A DNA stretch of 64,000 nucleotides from Streptomyces echinatus (GTDB lineage: Bacteria; Actinomycetota; Actinomycetes; Streptomycetales; Streptomycetaceae), in contig NZ_JACHJK010000001.1 in the NCBI RefSeq assembly GCF_014203595.1, forward strand, positions 870,582 to 934,581, read 5' to 3'. The notes under the pieces are model-generated. The model was not told where the DNA came from, searched no databases, and saw only the letters and a program-made list of their open reading frames with translations. Below, in pieces: positions 34,846 to 43,008 of the stretch (its first letter is position 1; every line of letters begins with the position of its first letter). A program made the translations under genes and the position numbers.

Positions 34846-35898
34846 ATGGCGCAGCAGGCGTACGAGACGGAGACGGCGGACGGCGGCTCCGGGCCCGGGG
34901 GACCGGGGTCCCGGTTCCGGCGTCTCGCGCACCGCCTGTCCGCCGGCTGGCGGGGCGATCCGCGCGTCTGGCGCCGCGGTGTCGTCCTCGCCGTGCTGGC
35001 CCTCCTGCTCGCCCTGGTGATGCTGATCCACTCGCACATCCCGAACCGGGTGGGCAACCTCGGCAGTCTGACCGAGACGTTTCTGCCCTGGCTGGGCCTG
35101 GCCATCCCGGTACTGCTGGTGCTCGGCCTGATCCGGAAGTCGGCGACCGCGCTCATCGCCGTACTGCTGCCGGCGATCGTGTGGCTGAACCTCTTCGGCG
35201 GACTGCTGACCGACAAGTCGGGTGGCAGCGGCGGCGACCTCATGGTGGCCACCCACAACGTCAACGCCGGCAACCCCGACCCGGCCGCGACCGCCACCGA
35301 CGTCGCCGGGTCCGGCGCCGACGTGCTGGCCCTGGAGGAACTGCCCGCCTCCTCCGTCCCCGTCTACGAGAAGGCGCTCGCGTCGACGTACGAGCACCAC
35401 GCGGTGGTCGGCACGGTCGGCCTGTGGAGCAAGTACCCGATGACCGACGTGCGGGCCGTCGACATCCGGCTCGGCTGGAAGCGCGCGATGCGCGCGACCG
35501 TCGCCACCCCCAAGGGCCCGGTGGCCGTGTACGTCGCGCACATGCCCTCGGTGCGGGTGAAGATGCAGGCCGGTTTCACCGCCCGCCAGCGGGACAAGAG
35601 CGCCGACGCGCTCGGCGAGGCGATCGCCGACGAGCCCCTGGCGCGCGTCGTCCTGCTCGGCGACCTCAACGGCACGATGAACGACCGCTCGCTCAACGCC
35701 GTCACCTCGCAGCTGCGCTCCACGCAGGGCGCGGCGGGCAGCGGCTTCGGCTTCAGCTGGCCGGCGTCGTTCCCGATGGCGCGGATCGACCAGATCATGG
35801 TCAAGGGCGTCGAGCCGGAGAGCTCCTGGACGCTGCCGCGGACCAACAGCGACCACCTGCCCGTGGCGGCCCGTGTGAAGCTGGACACAGCCTCGTAA
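34846..35898 (+). CDS. VanJ-like membrane endonuclease/exonuclease/phosphatase family protein
   Basis: A 350-residue protein with three N-terminal helices (about residues 48-65, 78-98 and 103-120) and a C-terminal EEP phosphodiesterase-fold domain. Metal-site motifs are THNVNAGNPD, LEELP, LLGDLNGT and the final SDHLPVA. Membrane anchoring plus this domain matches VanJ of S. coelicolor, which gives teicoplanin resistance and is thought to act on lipid-linked wall intermediates. GTG 34816 is an alternative start with GGGGGG upstream. TAGGGT at 34787 is a possible -10. Confidence 0.85.
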   Translation: MAQQAYETETADGGSGPGGPGSRFRRLAHRLSAGWRGDPRVWRRGVVLAVLALLLALVMLIHSHIPNRVGNLGSLTETFLPWLGLAIPVLLVLGLIRKSATALIAVLLPAIVWLNLFGGLLTDKSGGSGGDLMVATHNVNAGNPDPAATATDVAGSGADVLALEELPASSVPVYEKALASTYEHHAVVGTVGLWSKYPMTDVRAVDIRLGWKRAMRATVATPKGPVAVYVAHMPSVRVKMQAGFTARQRDKSADALGEAIADEPLARVVLLGDLNGTMNDRSLNAVTSQLRSTQGAAGSGFGFSWPASFPMARIDQIMVKGVEPESSWTLPRTNSDHLPVAARVKLDTAS

Positions 35899-35928
35899 CC
35901 CGCTGGAATACCGGGCCCGCGAGCATTT

Positions 35929-35943
35929 GTTCCGTACGGGAAC
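35929..35943. promoter_or_regulatory. Short palindrome upstream of MFS gene
   Basis: GTTCC-GTACG-GGAAC, with perfect 5-bp arms, lies 50 bases before the MFS start. Another CCGTACGG occurs at 35962-35969. It is a candidate operator, with no regulator gene nearby. Confidence 0.4.
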
Positions 35944-35992
35944 TTACTGCGAGACTCGAACCCGTACGGCACTCCGCTCTGAAAGGCCCTTC

Positions 35993-37210
35993 ATGCCCCT
36001 GGCCCTGCTCGCCCTCGCCGTGGGCGCCTTCGGCATCGGTACGACCGAGTTCGTGATGATGGGGCTGCTGCCCGACGTCGCGGACGACCTGCACATCTCG
36101 ATCCCCGCCGCCGGGCACCTGGTCTCGGCGTACGCGCTGGGCGTCGTCATCGGCGCCCCGCTGCTGGCGGCCGTGACCGCGCGCATGTCCCGCCGCACGG
36201 TCCTGATGGCCCTCATGTGCCTGTTCGTGGTGGGCAACGCGCTCTCCGCGCTCGCCCCCGGGAACGGCTCCCTGCTGGCCGCCCGCTTCCTCAGCGGCCT
36301 GCCGCACGGCGCCTTCTTCGGTGTGGGCGCGGTTGTCGCCACCGGGATGGTCCCGCCCGAGCGCAAGGCCCGCTCGGTGTCGCTGATGTTCCTCGGCCTG
36401 ACCGTCGCCAACATCGCCGGCGTGCCCGCCGCCACCCTCATGGGCCAGCACTTCGGCTGGCGCGCGACGTTCCTGGCCGTGAGCGTGATCGGCCTGGCCG
36501 CGATCGCCTCGCTGGCCCTGCTGATCCCGCACGACCGGGAGCACGCGGCCGCGCCGGCCGGCCTGCGCGGCGAACTCGCCGCCCTGACGTCTCTGCCGGT
36601 CTGGCTGGCCCTCGGCACCACGGTGGCGGGCTTCGGCGCGCTCTTCGCGGCCTACAGTTACGTGACCCCCATGCTGACGGACACGGCCGGCTTCGCCGAG
36701 ACGAACGTGACCGTGCTCCTCGCCCTCTTCGGCGTCGGCGCCACCGCGGGCAACCTGCTGGGCGGCCGCCTCGCGGACCACTCCCTGCGCGGCACCCTCT
36801 TCGGCGGCCTGGCCTCCCTCGTGGCGGTCCTGGCGCTCTTCCCGCTCCTCATGCGGACGGAAGTGAGCGCGGCCCTCGCGGTGGCCCTCCTCGGCATGGC
36901 GGCGTTCGTCACCGGGTCCCCGCTCCAGCTGATGGTGATGGAGAAGGCCGCGGCGGCCCCCTCCCTGGCCTCCTCGGCCAACCAGGCGGCCTTCAACCTG
37001 GCCAACGCGGGCGGCGCCTGGATCGGCGGCCTGGCCCTCGCGGCGGGTTTCGGTACGACGTCCCCGGCCCTCGCGGGCGCCGCCCTGGCGGTGCTGGGCC
37101 TGGGCGTGGCGAGCGTCGCATACGCGGTCGACCGCGGCCGCGAGACCCCGTCCCCCGCCCGGATCATCACCACCCACCTCCCGGAGGAAACCACGGCCCT
37201 CCACCACTGA
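35993..37210 (+). CDS. MFS transporter, AraJ/Cmx-like DHA1 family
   Basis: A 405-residue, 12-helix exporter. Helix 1 has the typical VGAFGIGTTEFVMMGLLPDVADDL of the AraJ/NepI/chloramphenicol-exporter branch. Motif-C-like SGLPHGAFFGVGAVVA follows. ATG 35993 has AAAGG upstream; the longer frame lacks membrane character and covers the palindromic promoter zone. Members export arabinose, nucleosides or chloramphenicol; the substrate here is unknown. Confidence 0.9.
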   Translation: MPLALLALAVGAFGIGTTEFVMMGLLPDVADDLHISIPAAGHLVSAYALGVVIGAPLLAAVTARMSRRTVLMALMCLFVVGNALSALAPGNGSLLAARFLSGLPHGAFFGVGAVVATGMVPPERKARSVSLMFLGLTVANIAGVPAATLMGQHFGWRATFLAVSVIGLAAIASLALLIPHDREHAAAPAGLRGELAALTSLPVWLALGTTVAGFGALFAAYSYVTPMLTDTAGFAETNVTVLLALFGVGATAGNLLGGRLADHSLRGTLFGGLASLVAVLALFPLLMRTEVSAALAVALLGMAAFVTGSPLQLMVMEKAAAAPSLASSANQAAFNLANAGGAWIGGLALAAGFGTTSPALAGAALAVLGLGVASVAYAVDRGRETPSPARIITTHLPEETTALHH

Positions 37211-37247
37211 CCCCCCGCCCCCACCCCTCCGGCGTCGCGCGGCGATT

Positions 37248-37326
37248 GGCAGATCTGTGCCAGCGAGTGCGGGAAAAAGCGCAGGTCAGGAGGTTGGCCG
37301 GCTGGTGGGCGTGGCACAGATCTGCC
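37248..37326. ncRNA. Candidate structured RNA or inverted repeat, 15-bp perfect stem
   Basis: GGCAGATCTGTGCCA at 37248-37262 is the exact reverse complement of 37312-37326, with a 49-base loop containing GGGAAAAAGC. It lies between two convergent genes and is followed 22 bases later by a perfect 16-bp terminator. Either a 3'-UTR structure, a small RNA with its own terminator, or a mobile-element relic. Confidence 0.4.
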
Positions 37327-37348
37327 CATCACCGGCTGCGGGCACGAG

Positions 37349-37384
37349 AAGGGGGCGTGAGGCCCAGTGGCCTCACGCCCCCTT
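37349..37384. terminator. Bidirectional terminator, 16-bp perfect stem
   Basis: AAGGGGGCGTGAGGCC and GGCCTCACGCCCCCTT pair exactly around the tetraloop CAGT. A- and T-runs at the two ends suit termination on both strands, serving the MFS gene and the convergent protease gene. Confidence 0.92.
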
Positions 37385-37412
37385 CCGGTCAGTGGATCAG
37401 CGGGTCAGCGGG

Positions 37413-39359
37413 TCAGTGCTTCCTCGCGTACGACCCCACGTAGCCGTTCGCCGGGGAGCCGACGCCCGTCACGTCGTCGTAGCCCTTCACCGCGGACAGC
37501 GAGCTGTCCTTGCCCAGGCTGCGGACCGAGTACAGCAGGCCGTCCTTGGCGTTCAGGCCGTTGGCGAAGTCCACACGGGCGACCGCCAGGCCGGAGCCGG
37601 TCGGGTTGTCCGTGACGTCGTGGAAGACGCCCTTCTTGCCGTACTTGGCGTAGATCGCCGGGTTGGCGAAGCCGAGCGCCTTGCCGCCCTGCGCCTCCTG
37701 GGCCAGGGCCTGGACCGCCGCGATCACCGGAGCGGCCAGCGACGTGCCGCCGATGCGGTACTCGCTGTACCGCTCCGAGCCGTCGGGGAAGGTCTGGGTC
37801 TGGCCGACGAGGAAGCCGGTGTTCGGGTCGGCGATGGCCGCGATGTCCGGGACGACGCGGTTGCCGGCGGCGTTGTTGGCCGTGGCCAGCGCCTTCGGCA
37901 CGACGTTCCGCTGGTAGTACGGCTGCGGGACCGTCTTGCTGGTGCCGCCGCCCGCGCCCGAGGTGAACGCGCCGGGGAAGCCCTCCCAGCTCTTGCCGTC
38001 GGCCGACAGGGTCGCCTTCTCGGTGCCCCAGCCGGTCTCCCACTGGTACGTGTCGCCCTTGCCGACGGCCAGCGAGGTGCCGCCGACCGCGGTCACCCAC
38101 GCCGAGTTGGCCGGGGTGTCGACCTGCTTGACCCCGGAGGCCGCGGCCTGGTCGCCGTCGTCGCCGGAGGAGAAGTAGAAGCCGATGCCCTGCACCGCGC
38201 CCAGCTGGAACACCTGGTCGTAGGCGGCCGCGAGGTCCGGCGTCTGGTTGGCCTCGATGTCGCCCCAGGAGTTGGAGACGATGTCGGCCAGGTGGTTGTC
38301 GACGATCTTGCCGAGCGAGTCCAGCAGGTCGTCGTCGTAGCAGGAGGCCGCGCCCACGTACGTGACGTCGGCGGCCGGCGCGACCGCGTGCACGGCCTCG
38401 ACGTCGAGGGTCTCCTCGCCGTACCAGCCGGCCGCGCCGCACTCCTCGGTCTTCGTGTAGTTCTTCGGCAGCACCTGGTGCAGCTGGCCCGTCTTCCAGG
38501 CCGCGTCACCGTTCTTCTTCGCGTACGAGGCCGCGTCGAAGGCGATCGTCGGGGAGGCGTACGCGTCCGTGATCGCGATGCGGACCTTCTTGCCGGTGTA
38601 CGCGCCGGCGCCGTACGCGGCGCGCAGCTGCTTGCCGGTGTAACCCCGGACGGCGTACGGGACCTTGCTGCCGTACGCGTCCGGCAGCGTGGTCGCGACG
38701 TTCGAGCCGTAGTACGAGGAGAACGGCCCGGCATTCTTGAACACGGCGTCCGGCGGCGGCAGCTGGTCGTCGTGGTTCGACTTGTGCGGCGCGCTGTCCA
38801 GGCCGGTGACGGTCAGGACGGCGCCCTTGAGGCCGGCCGGCACGGAGGCCGTCTGCGCCGGGGCCCGGTAAGTCTTCGAGCCCTTGGCGAAGTTGTGCAG
38901 CTGGGTGCCGAACGCCTTCTCGGCGGCGGCCACGTCACCGGAGACGGCGACGTAGTGCGGGGTGACCGCGGTGATGGTCAGACCGGCCGACTTCAGCCAG
39001 GACTTGACCGCGGTGACCTGCTCCTTGGTGGCGCCGAAGCGGGTCTGCGCCTTCTTGGCGCTCAGGTACTTGCCGTACAGCGGCGAGCTCGGGTCGGACA
39101 CGGCCCTGGCGTAGGCGGCGAGTCCGGCCGCGTCCTTGCCGGCCAGGTAGACGCGGGCCTTGACCTGGGCGCTGTCCGAGGTCGCGCCCTTGTCCGCCTT
39201 GGCCGTGGCCCAGAGCGGCTTGCTGCCCTTCAGAACGTCACGGGCGGGGCTGTCCGCAGCGTGTGCCGCGGGTATGCCCAGCGCCAGCGCGCCGGCGATC
39301 ATGGGCAGTGTCGCTGCCATGCTCACACCGGCGCGCACGGTGGCGCGGTTGGATCTCAT
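37413..39359 (-). CDS. Secreted S53 (sedolisin) serine-carboxyl protease
   Basis: A 648-residue preproenzyme. A Sec signal (TLPMIAGALALGIPAAHA) precedes a pro-kumamolisin activation domain of about 190 residues, then the catalytic domain. The Glu/Asp pair is in EETLDVEAVHA and the nucleophilic serine in GGTSLAAPV; SSGDDGD and the late DVTGVGSP calcium-site region fit sedolisins. GGGGG lies four bases before ATG 39359. Acts outside the cell as an acid protease or tripeptidyl peptidase. It is convergent with the MFS gene. Confidence 0.93.
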   Translation of the reverse strand: MRSNRATVRAGVSMAATLPMIAGALALGIPAAHAADSPARDVLKGSKPLWATAKADKGATSDSAQVKARVYLAGKDAAGLAAYARAVSDPSSPLYGKYLSAKKAQTRFGATKEQVTAVKSWLKSAGLTITAVTPHYVAVSGDVAAAEKAFGTQLHNFAKGSKTYRAPAQTASVPAGLKGAVLTVTGLDSAPHKSNHDDQLPPPDAVFKNAGPFSSYYGSNVATTLPDAYGSKVPYAVRGYTGKQLRAAYGAGAYTGKKVRIAITDAYASPTIAFDAASYAKKNGDAAWKTGQLHQVLPKNYTKTEECGAAGWYGEETLDVEAVHAVAPAADVTYVGAASCYDDDLLDSLGKIVDNHLADIVSNSWGDIEANQTPDLAAAYDQVFQLGAVQGIGFYFSSGDDGDQAAASGVKQVDTPANSAWVTAVGGTSLAVGKGDTYQWETGWGTEKATLSADGKSWEGFPGAFTSGAGGGTSKTVPQPYYQRNVVPKALATANNAAGNRVVPDIAAIADPNTGFLVGQTQTFPDGSERYSEYRIGGTSLAAPVIAAVQALAQEAQGGKALGFANPAIYAKYGKKGVFHDVTDNPTGSGLAVARVDFANGLNAKDGLLYSVRSLGKDSSLSAVKGYDDVTGVGSPANGYVGSYARKH

Positions 39360-39547
39360 AGAACCCCCTGCGATGCGGTTCGCATGCACGTAGTGGCTGG
39401 TACGTCGCGGCTCCGCGCGCCGGCCCGCGGCGGTGTCGGCCGGCGAGTGGATCACACGATGGGGGCCACTCTTTCGATGAACCGTTCATGCCAGGGGAAC
39501 GTGAAAGTCAAGAGAAGCTCAAGTAGCCGTCGAACAGGGCGAATTGT

Positions 39548-39583
39548 GCCCTTCCGTTCCTCACGGTTGCGTAACGGAAGGGC
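39548..39583 (-). terminator. Terminator of the DUF3105-DUF305 operon
   Basis: GCCCTTCCGTT and AACGGAAGGGC form an 11-bp stem over a 14-base loop, 12 bases past the DUF305 stop. Confidence 0.8.
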
Positions 39584-39594
39584 CGGGCGGCTGT

Positions 39595-40227
39595 TCACGG
39601 ACGCGGCTCGGCTCCCCGCGCCCTGAGCATCCCGGTCATCAGCTCGATCTCCGACTGCTGCGAGTCGACCATGCCCTGCGCGAGCCGCTTCTCCACGTCG
39701 ACGGTGCACTTGGCGACACAGCCCTCGGCCATGTGGATGCCGCCCTTGTGATGGGCCGTCATGAGCTGGAGGTAGAGGACCTCCGCCTGCCTGCCGTTCA
39801 GCGACTGGAGCTTTTTCAGCTCGGTGTCGGTCGCCATGCCCGGCATCAGCGCGCCGTCCTTGCCGGAGGCCATGCCGCGCATGCCCATCCAGGTCATCGG
39901 CGGGTCGGCCGACACCTTCGGCAGCTCCCACAGGTCCAGCCAGCCCAGCAGCATCCCGCGCTGGTTGGCCTGCGTCTGCGCGATGTCGTACGCGAGCCGC
40001 CGCACCTCCTCGTCCTTCGTGCGGTCCCGCACGATGTACGACATCTCGACGGCCTGCTGGTGGTGGACGGCCATGTCCCGCGCGAAGCCGGCGTCGGCCG
40101 ACTCCGCGCCCGGCGTCGTCGCGTCCGGTCCGCCGGACTCCTCGGCGACCGCGTAGGTGATCGCGCCGGCCGCGACGAGCACCGCCGCCGCGGCCCCGGC
40201 GACCCAGCCGACGTACCGCCGGCTCAC
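39595..40227 (-). CDS. DUF305 membrane-anchored ferritin-like protein
   Basis: A 210-residue protein with one N-terminal helix (VGWVAGAAAAVLVAAGAITYAV) and an extracytoplasmic DUF305 domain. The paired metal-binding-like motifs MAVHHQQAVEMS and MTAHHKGGIHMA and many methionines suggest copper or other metal binding. GTG 40227 overlaps the stop of the upstream DUF3105 gene as GTGA, so translation is coupled. The pair is common in actinobacteria; function is not established. Confidence 0.88.
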   Translation of the reverse strand: MSRRYVGWVAGAAAAVLVAAGAITYAVAEESGGPDATTPGAESADAGFARDMAVHHQQAVEMSYIVRDRTKDEEVRRLAYDIAQTQANQRGMLLGWLDLWELPKVSADPPMTWMGMRGMASGKDGALMPGMATDTELKKLQSLNGRQAEVLYLQLMTAHHKGGIHMAEGCVAKCTVDVEKRLAQGMVDSQQSEIELMTGMLRARGAEPRP

Positions 40228-40904
40228 TTCATGACCCCGCCGGTGCACGAGGCACCCGGCTCGGGCGTCTGCCGGCCCTGCACATAGGTGGCGAAGAACT
40301 TGTCCACTTCCGGATCCTTCGCGCTCTTCACCGCCACCTGGTGGCCCCAGGCCGACAGGATCAGCGGGGCGTCCTGGTTCTCGTACGGGCTCATCAGCGA
40401 GTACGGCGTGCTCTTCACCTTGGCCGCGAGCGCGTCGACGTCCGCCTTCTGCGCCTTGCCGGTGTACGTCACCCAGACCGCGCCGTGCTCCAGCGCGTGC
40501 ACGGCGTTCTCGTCCTGCACCGGCTCGGTGTAGACGTTGCCGTTGCAGTTCAGCCAGACCGGGTTGTGGTCGCCGCCGACCGGCGGGTGCATCGGGTACG
40601 TCACCTTGGACGTCACATGCGTCCGCGACAGCTTGCCCGACCAGGTCTTCACGCCGTCCGCGCCGGCGGTGAAGTGCCCGGTGTCACCCGAGCCCTTGCC
40701 GTCGTCGCTCGCGGTGGCCGAGTCCTTCTTGTCCGACTGCGCGTTCACGAGGACCACACCGCCGACGGCGAGACCGGCGACGACCACCACACTGGCGGCG
40801 ATGACGAGGATCCGGTTGCGGCTCTCGCGGGCACGCTCGGCGCGCCGCATCTCCTCTATGCGCGCCTTGCGCGCCGCGGTGCTGCTGTTCTTGCCGGAAC
40901 CCAT
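40224..40904 (-). CDS. DUF3105 membrane-anchored protein
   Basis: A 226-residue protein: a charged cytoplasmic helix (RKARIEEMRRAERARESR), one membrane helix (ILVIAASVVVVAGLAVGGVVLV) and an extracytoplasmic DUF3105 domain with MHPPVGGDHNPVWLNCNGNVY and VHALEHGAVWVTY. The conserved His and Cys residues suggest metal binding. GAAGGA nine bases before ATG 40904 supports the start. It is divergent from nsrR, so an NsrR site in the shared region could affect it too. Confidence 0.9.
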   Translation of the reverse strand: MGSGKNSSTAARKARIEEMRRAERARESRNRILVIAASVVVVAGLAVGGVVLVNAQSDKKDSATASDDGKGSGDTGHFTAGADGVKTWSGKLSRTHVTSKVTYPMHPPVGGDHNPVWLNCNGNVYTEPVQDENAVHALEHGAVWVTYTGKAQKADVDALAAKVKSTPYSLMSPYENQDAPLILSAWGHQVAVKSAKDPEVDKFFATYVQGRQTPEPGASCTGGVMK

Positions 40905-41004
40905 GAGTCGTGTCCTTCTGGAAGGGAATGGGCGTGGACGGTGGGGCCCGCTGATCGTAGTGCGCGCAGGGCTCGCTTCCGTAGGCAGGACGCGGCAAGC
41001 GGAT

Positions 41005-41027
41005 AATTTGAAGCCAGGATGCGCATT
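41005..41027. promoter_or_regulatory. Possible NsrR site upstream of nsrR
   Basis: An 11-1-11 inverted repeat reading AATTTGAAGCC-A-GGATGCGCATT matches itself at 7 of 11 arm positions; each half matches the stronger hmp half-site AGATGCAAATT at 8 of 11. It lies 16 bases before nsrR and suggests autoregulation. Confidence 0.5.
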
Positions 41028-41043
41028 ACCTACGCTCGGGGGT

Positions 41044-41520
41044 ATGCGGCTGCTGCGCTCCACCGATCTGGCCCTGCGCGTCCTGATGCGCCTGGCCGTG
41101 GCCGTCGACGCCACCCCCACGACCCGCCAGGTCGCCGCCGACATGGACGTGCCCTACACGCACGCCGCGAAGGTCGTCGCCGAACTCCAGCACCTGGGCC
41201 TGGTCGACGCCCGCCGCGGCCGGGGCGGCGGTCTGGCGCTCACCGAACGGGGCCGTACGGCGTCGGTCGGCGCGGTGGTCCGCACCTTCGAGGGCGAGGG
41301 CGACGTGGTCGAGTGCGAGGGCGCGACCCCCTGCCCCCTGAACTCCGGGTGCCGGCTCCGCGGGGCCCTGCGCCGGGCCCAGGAGGCGTTCTTCGCCACG
41401 CTGGACCCGGTCACGGTCTGCGACATCGTCACCGATCCGACCGGCCCGCTGCTGCTCGGCATCACGCGCGGCCCGGCCGGGGACGGCTGCCCCCCGGGCC
41501 GGAACCGGCCGTCGGTCTAG
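41044..41520 (+). CDS. nsrR: Rrf2-family nitric-oxide sensor NsrR
   Basis: A 158-residue repressor whose iron-sulfur cluster senses NO. The winged helix (RQVAADMDVPYTHAAKVVAELQHLG) is followed by the cluster cysteines CEGATPCPLNSGC, spaced as in NsrR. In S. coelicolor NsrR controls hmp genes and itself. Its stop TAG overlaps the stop of the convergent hmp gene. A candidate NsrR site precedes hmp and a weaker one precedes nsrR. Confidence 0.9.
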   Translation: MRLLRSTDLALRVLMRLAVAVDATPTTRQVAADMDVPYTHAAKVVAELQHLGLVDARRGRGGGLALTERGRTASVGAVVRTFEGEGDVVECEGATPCPLNSGCRLRGALRRAQEAFFATLDPVTVCDIVTDPTGPLLLGITRGPAGDGCPPGRNRPSV

Positions 41521-42701
41521 CCCTGCGCCAGCCACAGGTCCGGCCCGAACACCTCGTAGTGGATGTCGGCCGGGGCGACGCCCTTCTCGATCAGCCGGGC
41601 GCGGACCGCGCGCATGAAGGGCAGCGGCCCGCACAGGTACGCGCGCGTGCCGGGCCGTACGTCGATGCCGGCCAGGTCGACCAGGCCGGTGCGGTGGCCC
41701 GGCCCGGCGTCCCGCTCGTAGAAGAAGTGCACGGCGGCGTCCGGCAGCTTGCCGGCGTACGCCTCGTGGTCGGCGCGCAGGGCGTGGTCGGCGGGGGAGC
41801 GGTCGCCGTGCACGACGGTGACCGGCCCGCCGTGGCCGGCGTCGGCGAGGCCGGCCAGCATCGCGATCATCGGGGTCACGCCGATGCCCGCCGAGGCGAG
41901 CAGCACCGGGGTGTCCGGGGCGGCGTCCAGCACGAGATCGCCGTACGGCTCGGACAGCTCCAGGACGTCGCCGGGCTCCACGCGCGCGTGGAGGTGGTGG
42001 GAGACCTCGCCGTCCGGCGCCGTGCCGCCGTGCACACGCTTGACGCTGAACCGGCGCTCCGCCGCGGCCGGCGCCCCGGACAGGCTGTACTGCCGTATCT
42101 GCCGGGCCCCGTCAGGCAGGGTGACACCGACGGAGACGTACTGTCCGGCGCGGAAGCCGGCCACCGGCCCGCCGTCCGCCGGCCGCACCCGGAAGCTGAC
42201 GACGTCGGCGGTCTCCTCGATCCGCTCGACGACCTCCCACGCGCGCGTGCCCGGCCCGCCGCTCTCCTCGTAGAGCCGCTTCTCGACGGCGACGAGCGCG
42301 TTGGCCATCAGCCAGTAGACCTCGTCCCAGGCGGCGGCGACCCCGGGCGTGACGGCCTCGCCGAGGACCTCGGCGATCGCGGCGAAGAGGTGCTCGTGCA
42401 CCACCGCGTACTGCTCGGGGGCGACGCCGAGGGAGGCGTGCTTGTGCGCGATGCGGCCGAGCAGGGCGTCCGGCCGCTGCTCCGGGTGCTCCAGCAGGTG
42501 CGTGGCGAAGGCGGCGATGGAGCCCGCGAGGGCCTGCTTCTGGGTGCCCGCGGCCTGGTTGCCGCGGTTGAACAGGTCGCGCAGCAGTTCGGGGTGGGCG
42601 GCGAAGAGGCGGGCGTAGAAGCGCTCGGTGATCTCGCCGATGGCCGCGCCGACGGCGGGCAGGGTGGCGCGGACGGTGGCTGCGGATTGCTCGGTCAGCA
42701 T
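41517..42701 (-). CDS. hmpA: Flavohemoglobin (nitric oxide dioxygenase)
   Basis: A 394-residue cytosolic enzyme turning NO plus O2 into nitrate. The N-terminal globin domain has the proximal-histidine region IAHKHASLGV (H86/H88). The FAD domain has RQYSLSGAP, and the NAD domain has LLASAGIGVTPMIAML and YLCGPLPFM. ATG 42701 has GAGGAG five bases upstream. A 23-bp NsrR-type palindrome lies 41-63 bases upstream, so NO-relieved repression by the convergent nsrR is expected. Confidence 0.95.
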   Translation of the reverse strand: MLTEQSAATVRATLPAVGAAIGEITERFYARLFAAHPELLRDLFNRGNQAAGTQKQALAGSIAAFATHLLEHPEQRPDALLGRIAHKHASLGVAPEQYAVVHEHLFAAIAEVLGEAVTPGVAAAWDEVYWLMANALVAVEKRLYEESGGPGTRAWEVVERIEETADVVSFRVRPADGGPVAGFRAGQYVSVGVTLPDGARQIRQYSLSGAPAAAERRFSVKRVHGGTAPDGEVSHHLHARVEPGDVLELSEPYGDLVLDAAPDTPVLLASAGIGVTPMIAMLAGLADAGHGGPVTVVHGDRSPADHALRADHEAYAGKLPDAAVHFFYERDAGPGHRTGLVDLAGIDVRPGTRAYLCGPLPFMRAVRARLIEKGVAPADIHYEVFGPDLWLAQG

Positions 42702-42741
42702 CGGGACTCCTCGGAGAACTCGGCTGATCGGCACGCTAGAA

Positions 42742-42764
42742 AACTTGCATTTAAGATGCAAATT
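42742..42764 (-). promoter_or_regulatory. NsrR operator upstream of hmpA
   Basis: AACTTGCATTT-A-AGATGCAAATT is an 11-1-11 inverted repeat with 9 of 11 matched positions. The half AAGATGCA matches the known NsrR motif of several bacteria. It is the only markedly AT-rich stretch nearby and overlaps the expected promoter. Confidence 0.82.
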
Positions 42765-43008
42765 AAACGGCCGTGGTGTCGGTCACCCGGCGAAGCGGAT
42801 CGGCCATTACGGATGTCGGTGCGAACAGGCAAGATGGGCGAGAGCGCAGTACACCTGCCGTACGGGAGGCGTTCAGGGCGAGGACGCTCGGGCGATCAAG
42901 GTCCGCAACGCGCGTGAAATGGTGTTGTGGTGGGATGCTCAGGTGCCCGACCGCCTCCCGTGGTACCGGAGACAGGCGGCCTGACCAGCAAGGATGGGGA
43001 AGCGGAAG

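Noticed and set aside
39470..39510. GTTCATG/GTTCATC-like direct repeats as a PHO box before the sedolisin gene
   Set aside because: The units do not follow the 11-bp direct-repeat spacing, and only one half resembles GTTCACC.
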